The notes beneath the pieces were generated by a model that did no database searches, was not told the origin of the DNA, and was given only the letters and a program-made list of their open reading frames with translations. Both the position numbers and the translations under genes were made by a program. Positions 32,401 to 40,958 of a stretch of DNA of 64,000 nucleotides are shown piece by piece; positions within the stretch are counted from its first letter, which is position 1; the number at the start of each line of letters is the position of its first letter. The stretch covers positions 75,726,829 through 75,790,828 of the forward strand of contig OY804588.1 of NCBI GenBank assembly GCA_963680875.1, in the 5' to 3' direction. The stretch is from Bathymodiolus brooksi (Eukaryota; Mollusca; Bivalvia; Mytilida; Modiolidae).

Positions 32401-35400
32401 GAAAAATAAAATGATTAAAGTCTAAATTATCTCCCTTTCTTCCTAAGAATAAAAATAAAATGGTTATAGTCTAAATGATCTCCTTTTCTTCCTAAATAAA
32501 AAAATAAAATGGTTATAGTCTAAATGATCTCCTTTTCTTCCTAAATAAAAAAAATAAAATGGTTAGTCTAAATTATCTCCCTTTTTAAACAATACAGCTG
32601 ATTATTTTCTGCTCTTTTATTAATAAGAAAAATAAAAATAAAAGTCATATGTTGTGATTCTTTTTGTGTTCAATTGTTTCAGGTAAGAGGTAGCTGTTGC
32701 TTTTGTTGATATTAGTGGAATTGTTGACCATCACTTTATAAAGTTCATTTCATAACAAATCTGAGGGTGTGAAAAATTAATTTGATGGCACATTAATTAC
32801 TGTTTGTTATCATAAAATGAACAACAAAAAATACCACACAATCAGGACAGGTCCAAAATCAAATTGGAAAACCATGAAAACAGGGACAAAATCAAAACCC
32901 TGAATGAGAACATTCACTCAGAGTGAGTGAGTGATTGCTTAATGCCAATTCAGCAATTTTTCAGCTATATCATGGAGAAAACAAATTAATTTCAATGAGA
33001 TGATGATGATCATTGTTAATAGTTTGCAGTTACTCGTAATCACGTTTGTTTACTTTTTAAATACTACGGGAATTTTCACGTGTTTTGTGCAAGGCAGAAC
33101 CATTTGACCACTGGTTGACAGTTATCGTGAATATTTGAGGTTTGTTTATTTAATTATGTGTATTTATTACTTAATTGCTAACTGTATAATGCATTTATTC
33201 ATCTGTAATCCCTCACATTCCAGTTAGATACTTTGTTGTTTACTACGTCAGCCATTTATATTTTAGCGTATTTGTGTATTGGCGGGAATTCTCACGAGAC
33301 GTTATTTTATAGAGCAGACATTTGATTGGCTGAGACCAGGGGGTGGGACCAATAAATAGGGGTCTTGATAAGCTTTCGGCAGAATCTTTTCTCATTGCTG
33401 TTCAGAGCAGATGTAAATTCTAAATAAATCAGCCTTCGTCAGCCTTTACAATTATGGCTCAGAGAGGAATTGAGCAAATGAAAACCCAGTTGGGAATGGT
33501 AATTGTTTAAACCGGCGAAATTGATGCCGATATTTAAATTAGCCATGTGCTTGATTGTCTGCTCTTGAGGTCAGCCTTCCTGATTTGCTAATAATCAGCC
33601 TTCGACCTAAAAACCTATTTACTCTCTATTTGGCATATCTATAGTAAATCTATAGTAAAGTTTGACGGGAAAGTTATATTTTAGCAAAGTTAAAAAAACA
33701 TCGTGATATAATTATTTAATAAATATTTTTAAAGGCTGAAGGCTGAATTCAGCCTTCATCTAATTTTGTACAAATCAGCCTTCATATGTCTAGAGGGATT
33801 ACATATTTGTTCTACAAATATTATTGTGTAATTATAGTATATTACTATTTAATATAGATCTACATAAAGTAGAATGAAACTTTACCCTGACTTATATTTT
33901 TATTATCAACCTATAGCCACTTCAAAGGATCCATGCAAATAATTGTTCCTGTTTCAGCCTTCTAATATTTCCTTTAGTAAACTCGGCTTAAGGAGGCTAA
34001 ACGGCAACATTATGTCTGCTTTGTACTAGACCAACACGCTTAGTTGGTTTTTATAGTGCTACCTCACTGAAACAACAGTCCTTTAATTTGATAGACATGT
34101 CACCCCACTCGGACACATGAATTTGATTCTGAGCCAACCAGACTTTGCTCTTTCTTCTTAATGCTGTGTGCTTAGCGGAGAAGCAACAAATAGCAATATT
34201 ATAGGGTCTCGAACCCACGATCTACCACACTCAAGGCAAGCACGCTAACCATTACACCACCGATGTGGTTATGGTAGAATTGATACATACCATTAAGACC
34301 ACCTGAAGGTAACTGTCTCTCACATAACCACCAGCCTAGTAAATCTGCATTAATGTGATGAAGTTGTCCTACAATAGCTAACATCCCCACACAACAATAA
34401 ATTTGTCCAGAGTGTGATTCACTTCCTGGTCTGCAGCCAAAACCACCATCAAAGTTCATACATGTTAGCACAAACTCTACAGCACGTTCAACATCTATAC
34501 CATCAAGTCTTTTCTATAAATAATCAAGTATCAGTATATTTACAAGGGTACAAAATAAATATAAAATCGGAAATATGTCTTCATTTTAAATATTAGATTA
34601 AAATGCAGCTATTTAGTCAAATTTATCTTAGTAACAGCGGCCAACTTGGATGAAGAGCCTAGTAGCTGGACAACACCAGTTGGCTTGGTGTGATTTAAAT
34701 TGAGCTAGCGTTGTTTCTTTTTGTAGAGGAATTTGACAACATCCAACAGACACAGAATGATATTATAAGCACTCATGGTCTTCGTTACATGAGGAAAACA
34801 TGGCTGAAAGCAGTACTGACCAGTGGCCATCTTGGATGAAGGGCCTAGTTGCTAGACAACACCAGTTGGTTTGGTTTGGTTTAATCTGAGCTAGTGTTGT
34901 TCCTTTTTGTGGGGGAATTTGACAACATACAACAGATACAACATGATATCAAAAGCTCTCATGGTCTTCATTACATGAAAAAAAGATGGATGTAAGCAGT
35001 GGTGACCATACAATCAGGGGCCATCGTGGTCGTGATCGAATGGTAGTTGGATTTACAACTACATATGCAATCAGTGCCTATCACCACTAATGTCGTGAGT
35101 TGAATCCCGCTCAGGTGAAGTGTACTCGATACAACATTATGTGATAAAGTTTGTCAATGACTTGCGGCATGTCAGTGGTTTTCTCCTGGTACTCAGTTTC
35201 TTCCATCAACAAAACTGACCGCCAAGATATAACTGAAATATTGTTGACAGTGGCGTTAAACACCATAACCCTAACCATACAATCAATCAATCAACTTACC
35301 AGTAAAGATAGGCATGCTACAGCACAGAAAGAGAATCTGGTATCTACTTCACCTATAATAAAAATAACATTAGTTACATGTATAGTTCAATCCTATTGTA

Positions 35401-38400
35401 CCGCGGGTGCTATGGTTCCGTGTAGTCAGATGCTATTTTAATCAATTTTGGCCACTGTATTTTTATATAACTATCATGGTACCATAGGAATCTGATATAC
35501 ACTATATATTTAAACTAAATATATTTGTCACTTTATAACTAATGTTAAGGTTTAAACATGATTTTCAGCCAGTTTGTAGCCTTGTATTAATTGATATAAA
35601 TTTTGTTTTGTGTTTAATTAAGTACCTGTAATTAAATCTGCCATACAAAAAAATCACTGAGAAAAGTTCCTTTGTAATTAACCTTTTTTTTGTCAATGAC
35701 TTAAAAGTTTTAAAATAAACAGTAAAATGATTACCCCATTTATCACCATAGAAACTGCCATCATCTTGTTGAAGATTTCTTATGTACTCTACAACTTTAT
35801 CAACATTTATTGAATCAACAGCATCATATAATGTTAATATCTACAAGACAAAGAAATATTAGACAAAATTAGGACTTAAATCTCAATAGTTTTCTCATGT
35901 TCATAGTGTGTTCAACCAGTTACTTACATGTGTTCAACCAGTTACTTACATGTGTTCAACCAGTTACTTACATGTTCAACCAGTTACTTACATGTGTTCA
36001 ACCAGTTACTTACATGTGTTCAACCAGTTACTTACATGTTCAACCAGTTACTTACATGTGTTCAACCAGTTACTTACATGTGTTCAACCAGTTACTTACA
36101 TGTTCAACCAGTTACTTACATGTGTTCAACCAGTTACTTACATGTGTTCAACCAGTTACTTACATGTTCAACCAGTTACTTACATGTGTTCAACCAGTTA
36201 CTTACATGTGTTCAACCAGTTACTTACATGTGTTCAACCAGTTACTTACATTTTCATAACATTTGATATCACCATGGTGGTTAAATTTCTGCATGAGAAT
36301 TCCCACAAATTTCCATTCATTAAATAATGACTTTAAATATTTTTGATGTTTTGGATATTAGTAGATTCTCCCTCAATGATTCTTTTTTATTTCCCCACTC
36401 TCAATATCTAAATTTTCAAATTTTAACTATCTCGAGTGAAGATATATTGTAATCCACTTGTAGCAGAAGGATAATCTATATTTAACCTAAGTGTCGTCCC
36501 TGGGTACCATGTATGTTTTAATGGAACTTCCCTAAATTGACACCATATCTCTTTCTCTGTTACAATATATCTGTATCACAAGCGACTACGAATATGTTCA
36601 GTTTGTCGTAATCACAATGCCGTCCTTTCCTTATTCATAACTTATCACCGAGTTTGTTTAAAGAGTAACACAATGAGTACCATATGTGGAGCAGGAACTG
36701 CTTACCCTCAGGAGCACCTGAGTTCACCCCCGGTTTTAAGTGGGGTTCGTGTCTCTCAATCTTTAGTTTTCTGTGTAGTGTTTTGTAAATCGTTGTTTGT
36801 TCTTTTTCTTTCTGTTGGCTATTGCATTGTCTGTCCCTCTTCAATTTACGGCTTCTGATTACCCCTTTTATTGCAATGCATCTTCAAACTTTTCCTACAT
36901 CTGGTTCATGGGGCCGTCGTGGTTGTGATCGTATGGTAGTTGGATTTACAACTACCTATGCAATCAGTGCCTATCACCACTGATGTTCGGAGTTTGATCT
37001 CGATCAGAGCGAGCTGTACAACATTATGTGATAAAGTTTGTCAGTGACTTGTGACAGGTTGGTGGTTTTCTCCGGTTTCCTGCACCAATAAATCTGACCG
37101 CCACGATATAACTAAAATATTGTAGAAAGTGGCCTTAAACACCATCAAACAAACATTGACTTTCAATTTACCTGTACAGCACTAAGTGTATATAATAAAT
37201 GAGGATCATGTCCTACACTGGCACCGAAGCCCCCACACTCATGTTGACATTGCTGTACAAACTGTATTACTTCCTCCTTCTGCATTCTACCTAGTTGTCC
37301 CATCAAATCCATCACGGTTAGTCCCCAGTACATGCCACTCATTCGTAAATATTCAGTGATACAGTATTCCTATTAATATAAAAAAAAACATTATTGAATG
37401 TGTTATCCAGAATACAACATTTTTTAATATGAAATTTACTTGAAACCTGCATAAATAATTTGGATGAAGTAGAATTCTAATACAGAGGAACCTGTCTAAT
37501 CCGACACACCAATAAACCAAGGAAATGTGTCGGAATTGTACAGGATGTCGGAATACTCAGGTTTTACTTTTAGTTAACAAAAATTTGCACAAATTTAACA
37601 AGAGAAGAAATTGTGTATGTTTGATTATTTGGGATGGTTTAAATAATTGGAACTACATTGTACAGGGATGTTTGCACAATGTAGATGAAAATACATTTAA
37701 TATTCAATTTATATCACAATTAATATATTTATAACAATTTCATAATATATCAGATAATGGTTGTAGCCATGTCCTTTACAAAGAAAGTGAAAACAGCTAA
37801 CTGTAAAATTTTAATTATTAAATTCTTGGTATACTTACTTTTAACCCTTATTAATGAGCCTCTAATCGCCTGCCAATCAATAAGTTCAAATCATAATTTA
37901 TTTGTGTACACAATCCTGTCAACTTGTTAATGGTTTATATAAATATTTAATGAAACACATAGGATAGTAATTTATTAATTAGAAGATGAAAGGGTCGAAT
38001 AAGACAGGATTAATTAAGTAGCTATCCTTTTTCAATGTCCACCTGCAGCCAATCCCCTAGTCGACCATTTCACCATACTACACATGAACATGTATAACCT
38101 GATTTGCGCTCTCTGCAATTTAACCAACATGAGCTTAATTGACTACCAACAAAAATGACCCATCAAAAACCAACTACATGTACATGTTTTTGCATCACAA
38201 TAATAACAAGTTATTTCTTTCATTCATGAGCTGTCAACTTTTTAGAAAATCACATCACTTTTAATCCACAAATCTAACATCAACAAAATATATCAAGTTT
38301 AAGAGCATTTATTATCAGTTAGTCTTTGAATTATGGTTTCTGATTACTGCTATAGTATTTTAATGGCTTCTGATTACCGCTATGGTATTTTAATGGCTTC

Positions 38401-40815
38401 TGATTACCGCTATGGTATTCTAATGGCTTCTGATTACCGCTATGGTATTTTCAAACATTTTTTATTTTAACAAGCATGACAAGAAACCAAGTTCTTCTAT
38501 AAAGATTCATACATAATCTTCTTTCTTTGCTCCATAGGCAGCGATGTAATCACAATGTTTTTGTAGAATGAGAGACTTTAATGCACTATCAGGCACTTCT
38601 ACATCTTTGATTGGTGTTCCCTGAAACAGAACACAATATGGTTATCATAAGAAAATAGAGATTCAAAATGTATTTATAATCAGTGTTTTTAAACCTGCTG
38701 ATAGAGTATTGCTGTCTAGTTGAAAGTATTTGATTGTTTTTATTAACCAATTATCCTTTCACATTCAGATCATTGTGAGGTGTGCTTGACTTGAATTACA
38801 ACCAGATCACTGTTGGAAGCGCTTGACCTGATGTTGAATTTTGAGTGGCATAATCTGAGAACTCTGGATTTCACCACAAATATACCTGGTTTCAATGACA
38901 AGGCTGAAATATTTAAACCTGCTGAAAGTGACATAAAACAAACATTTCATCATATCCTCCAAGGTATTGGTTTCAGACCGCTTAAGGCAAGATTGTAAAT
39001 ATCTCTGCTTGCAAGGGTTCAAAGAAATAAATTATTACTGGGAATATTTGTAGACTAGTCCCACTAAAAATATTTCAATAAAACTTTATCGTCAGACTTC
39101 ATGCTCCTTTGCAGAACTTGCTTATATTTGAGTGGTACGTCAGATTTCCTGTGAATGGCGGTACAGTTTTTTTGCATTGGTTTCGAACCGGCTTTCTGAT
39201 TTTCTTTTTACCGCATGCTTAATAAATGAAAAGCAGAAACATCTTAGCTTAGTATGACTAACGGTCTGTACCATAATATCAAATAGTTTTTAACAATCAA
39301 AAATCTTAAATAAGTCAAAATAAACAGATGATCATACAAACGTACATGACATTGGAGTTCAACATTGGATAGTAAATAATCTTATTTTGCGAATAAGAAA
39401 TGACACTTTTTGTTAACAACGTTTTTTTGTAGTTGTTATTTGCTACTATGACAGACAACATCAGGACATGTACATTGAAACTGCCCACAGCTACTATTTA
39501 ATGCACATTTTAAAGAATTTTAGGAGTTAAACAAATATTCCAATATTCTAGTCATCGCTATATCATTGTACAATACTTGGATTCAACAAAAACTGCCTTG
39601 ACATGTTTTGAGTTACAATATCAGGGCTTTCAAAAGTAGGTGGAAGCCGGCTATTTTACACCTATTATTAAAGGTCTTGAATCTCCTACTTTGACCATGT
39701 TTTTACATAAGCAAAACACACAAATAACCACCTACTTTAAGTCATTGTAGGCACCTACTTTAAAAAGTTTTGAAAGCTCTGACAATATACTATATGTTTT
39801 TCTATGTACACATCACCCTATGACGTCACACATGTAATCTGTTCATGTGAAATTAATATGTAAAATCAACAGTTCGATACACATGTTCAGCATGAATATT
39901 ATTATGATGTTGGTCCGATAATGATAATCTGCCGATATTTTCCCAATAACCTTTCAAAACTTTAATGTAACAACTTGTGAATTTATTCTCTGATTTTTAA
40001 TAATAAGTTCAAATATCTACAAATTATGAGAAAATTATAAACAAATTCATTATCCTTTCCATGGCCCTTGATAGACAGTGTATCAGTTTGCCTGTTGCAA
40101 AGGCTTTCGAGTTGATCCGGCCTGAAAACTATTCGGCCTTATGAAAATCCGGCCTTAAACAAATGCGGCCTTAGTTGTTTCGGCCTTAGTTGATACGGCC
40201 TTGGTTAATTAATGCGGCCTCAGTTAAGAATGATGTGTATCTATACGATAAAACGACACATTGTGATGATTTGAGTAAATAATTCATTCATTAATTTTGT
40301 CCCGGGCAGGTATTCGTTGTTTACTTATTTATCTGTTACGAGGAATTCCGAAGGCCGCTTTACGTTCAGGCGGGATTGCTTATATAAATCTTGTGAAAAC
40401 ACTACAAGTTCCAATATTTTATTCATCATACCCATGAATATTTAAATAATATTTTAAATTTAAATACAACTTTTATTTTTTAATTATTCTTTTCCATTTG
40501 ATATAAGGCCGGATTTGCCGTAGGCCGCATAAATATATGATAAGGCCGGAACATCCATTTGATATAAGGCCGGATTTGCGTAAGGCCGAAACAACTAAGG
40601 CCGAATCAACTACGGCCGAATCTGTCATAAGGCCGAAACAACTTGTAAGGGTCGCAAAGGGCGATAACTCGTATAAAAACCTATAATCGAGAAAAACATA
40701 CATGTTTTTTGTGATGCTCTTTGCCTTTTAATTATAGAAATAAACCTTTCTAATTTTACAAGTCGGGATTTCAAAATAAATTTAAATTAGTACTAATTGT
40801 TGAATACATTACCAT
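29457..40815 (-). CDS. RABGGTB: Rab geranylgeranyltransferase (GGTase-II) subunit beta, complete
   Basis: Seen on the minus strand, in coding order: proposed exon 1 40815-40813 (only ATG), then 38620-38513, 37369-37172, 35840-35735, 35352-35300, 34513-34291, 32039-31951, 30238-30164 and 29594-29457 (TGA). All internal junctions are GT-AG with consistent phase; total 330 codons plus stop. Family features: prenyltransferase alpha-alpha repeats with GGF/GGL motifs, [42 protein letters not shown], and the zinc ligands D238, C240 (PDVCYSWW) and H290 (DPFHTLFG), at the same numbers as in the mammalian enzyme. Known: with the alpha subunit and Rab escort protein it adds geranylgeranyl groups to C-terminal cysteines of Rab GTPases. 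Inferred: exon 1. ATG|GTAATG at 40815-40809 gives MGTP, the vertebrate N-terminus; exons 2-9 are near certain, exon 1 less so. Oddities: the acceptors of exons 7 and 8 are tandemly multiplied. Confidence 0.95.
29611..29790. mobile_element. One-ended pogo/Tigger-like MITE fragment
   Basis: TAGTCAAACCTGCCCATGAG and internal AAGAGGTCACCTGTCTTATA match the MITEs at 20258 and 27503, but the second end is not found. It lies in the last RABGGTB intron. Confidence 0.5.
29878..30119 (-). mobile_element. Family-1 SINE, reverse orientation
   Basis: Reads in reverse from GGTTTTACGGTGTTTAACAC to GATCATGGCCATGA and contains the B-box region ATTCGAACTCACAAC. It sits 44 bp from the 5' splice site of RABGGTB exon 8. 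Confidence 0.8.
30190..30545 (-). repeat. 124-bp tandem triplication covering the 5' part of RABGGTB exon 8
   Basis: CTCCTGTCTCATCAT recurs at 30190, 30314 and 30438. On the minus strand each copy contains the acceptor (AG|GGTAAATTAATAAAG) and about 49 of the 75 exon bases; the copy nearest the 3' gene end is the true exon (30238-30164). The other two lie upstream in the intron and look like exon fragments with intact or nearly intact acceptors. Confidence 0.9.
30626..31141. mobile_element. 516-bp MULE-like MITE with perfect 9-bp target duplication
   Basis: Arms of about 75 bp start CATCTTCGCTAGCCAAGGGT and are inverted at the right end. Flanks TCGTCAAGT at 30617-30625 and 31142-31150 are identical. 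Long arms, no coding sequence and a 9-bp duplication suggest a non-autonomous Mutator-like element. It lies in RABGGTB intron 7. Confidence 0.85.
31151..31950. other. RABGGTB intron 7 remainder
   Basis: No gene or clear mobile element. A short stretch at about 31770-31800 (ACAATTTACTTCAGCAATGG) has an inverted counterpart at about 32230-32250, possibly the ends of a decayed element that spans exon 7. Confidence 0.35.
32036..32590 (-). repeat. About 49-bp tandem repeat built on the RABGGTB exon 7 acceptor
   Basis: Eight copies of a unit starting CTTCCTAAATAAGAAAAATA and continuing AAATGGTTAAAGTCTAAAT. On the minus strand the unit contains TTATTTAG|GAAGA, identical to the real acceptor and first exon bases at 32039. 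At least six copies keep the AG. The second and third copies are separated by about 150 bp of other sequence. Confidence 0.9.
32925..33015 (-). mobile_element. Family-2 SINE 3' fragment
   Basis: GAGTGAGTGAGTGATTGCTT and TTTTTCAGCTATATCATGG are the inverted tail of the family-2 SINE. Confidence 0.6.
33017..33440 (+). other. Promoter-like or LTR-like stretch in RABGGTB intron 5/6 region
   Basis: CCAATAAATAGGGG at about 33349 resembles a CCAAT/TATA arrangement and is followed about 70 bp later by AAATAAATC (polyadenylation-like) and an ATG with a short open frame ending at a GTAATT. This is the order expected in an LTR, but no second LTR, primer site or gag/pol is seen. Function unproven. Confidence 0.25.
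33430..33970 (+). repeat. Dispersed CAGCCTTC motif cluster
   Basis: The octamer CAGCCTTC (or close forms) occurs about seven times in 540 bp, with one inverted pair around AAGGCTGAAGGCTGAATTCA. Spacing is irregular, so this is not a simple tandem repeat. Confidence 0.5.
34005..34268 (-). mobile_element. Family-2 SINE, full-length head, next to RABGGTB exon 6 donor
   Basis: Reverse copy whose tRNA-like head (CTCGAACCCACGATCTACC ... CGCTAACCATTACACCACC) ends about 22 bp from the exon 6 donor at 34290. Confidence 0.8.
34640..35012. repeat. 186-bp tandem duplication in RABGGTB intron 5
   Basis: CTTGGATGAAGNGCCTAG, ACAACACCAGTTGG and GAATTTGACAACAT recur in the same order 186 bp apart. Two diverged copies; no coding sense. 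Confidence 0.8.
35018..35278 (+). mobile_element. Family-1 SINE
   Basis: Full-length copy from GGGGCCATCGTGGTCGTGAT to GGCGTTAAACACCATAACCC. It ends about 20 bp before the donor region of RABGGTB exon 5. Confidence 0.8.
35353..35734. other. RABGGTB intron 4
   Basis: AT-rich intron of about 380 bp; no repeat or gene identified. Confidence 0.5.
35909..36255 (-). repeat. 22/20-bp minisatellite with 64-bp higher-order period
   Basis: Sixteen units of TGTGTTCAACCAGTTACTTA plus CA (22 bp) or the same minus TG (20 bp). Units alternate 22-22-20 to give a 64-bp super-unit repeated about four times. On the gene strand each unit carries CATGTAAGTAACTGG, a strong donor-like sequence. It lies about 70 bp upstream of the RABGGTB exon 4 acceptor. 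Long open frames across it are repeat artefacts. Confidence 0.95.
36285..36490. mobile_element. Palindromic element R4, copy 2
   Basis: CTGCATGAGAATTCCCAC, TAGTAGATTCTCCCTC and ATTGTAATCCACTTGTAGCA match the element at 4285-4555 in the same order, including the inverted outer parts. Confidence 0.6.
36580..36905 (+). mobile_element. Bivalve-type dispersed repeat R2, longest copy
   Basis: TATGTGGAGCAGGAACTGCT, ACCCTCAGGAGCACCTGAGT, GTGGGGTTCGTGTCTCTCAA and TTGTAAATCGTTGTTTGTTC follow one another. I recognise this order from highly abundant mussel-type repeats. Class unknown; fragments recur elsewhere in this window. Confidence 0.65.
36910..37156 (+). mobile_element. Family-1 SINE
   Basis: Complete copy, GGGGCCGTCGTGGTTGTGAT to AAACACCATCAAACAAAC. 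It ends about 15 bp from the donor of RABGGTB exon 3 (37171-37170). Confidence 0.8.
37483..37570. mobile_element. Tigger-like MITE fragment
   Basis: CAGAGGAACCTGTCTAATCC and GGATGTCGGAATACTCAGGT match the complete element at 41821-41997. Confidence 0.6.
37571..38330. other. RABGGTB intron 2, no feature seen
   Basis: AT-rich, no coding or repeat structure that I can support. Confidence 0.4.
38330..38455 (+). repeat. 30-bp tandem repeat
   Basis: Four copies of TAATGGCTTCTGATTACCGC then TATGGTATTT, about 60 bp beyond the RABGGTB exon 2 donor. Confidence 0.9.
38640..39620. other. RABGGTB intron 1, no gene seen
   Basis: Short overlapping open frames on both strands near 38807-39022 show no family match. 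No other structure is seen. Confidence 0.4.
39622..39781. mobile_element. 160-bp hAT-like MITE
   Basis: Ends CAGGGCTTTCAAAA and TTTTGAAAGCTCTG with an inverted inner AGTAGGTG / CACCTACT. Flanks share ACAATAT on both sides (7 bp). Confidence 0.7.
40100..40650. mobile_element. GGCC-rich foldback element in RABGGTB intron 1
   Basis: The left part repeats CGGCCTTAGTTG-type units and the right part repeats the complementary TAAGGCCGAAACAACTAAGG. The two arms (about 40100-40215 and 40500-40645) can pair over much of their length around an AT-rich centre. Unlike the surroundings, the arms are GC-rich. The outer limits and target duplication are not clear. Confidence 0.65.
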
Positions 40816-40958
40816 ATTTGTTTGAATTTTGAGCTATCTTTGTAATAAACTAAAAATAAACATGATAACAATTAACTGATTCTGGTACTGGGGGCGTCCA
40901 TCACAACAACCCGGATGACGTATTTCCCTCGTGTATTTCCGGTTTAAAAAATAGGACG
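40816..40958. promoter_or_regulatory. Putative bidirectional promoter of RABGGTB and HSD17B8
   Basis: Only about 143 bp separate the HSD17B8 ATG from the proposed RABGGTB ATG. The interval holds CCGGATGACGTA at about 40911, which joins an ETS-like core to a CRE-like TGACGT, and TTTCCGG at about 40937, another ETS-like site. No TATA box sits at a useful distance. ETS and CRE motifs in a short TATA-less interval are typical of housekeeping divergent promoters; that this one is bidirectional is inferred and depends on the RABGGTB exon 1 assignment. Confidence 0.45.

Noticed and set aside
33017..33440. LTR retrotransposon or endogenous virus
   Set aside because: No paired LTR, primer-binding site, gag or pol reading; only a promoter-like order of motifs.
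35897..36327. Three overlapping plus-strand open frames of 112-139 codons
   Set aside because: They translate the 22/20-bp minisatellite; no domain, wrong strand for RABGGTB.
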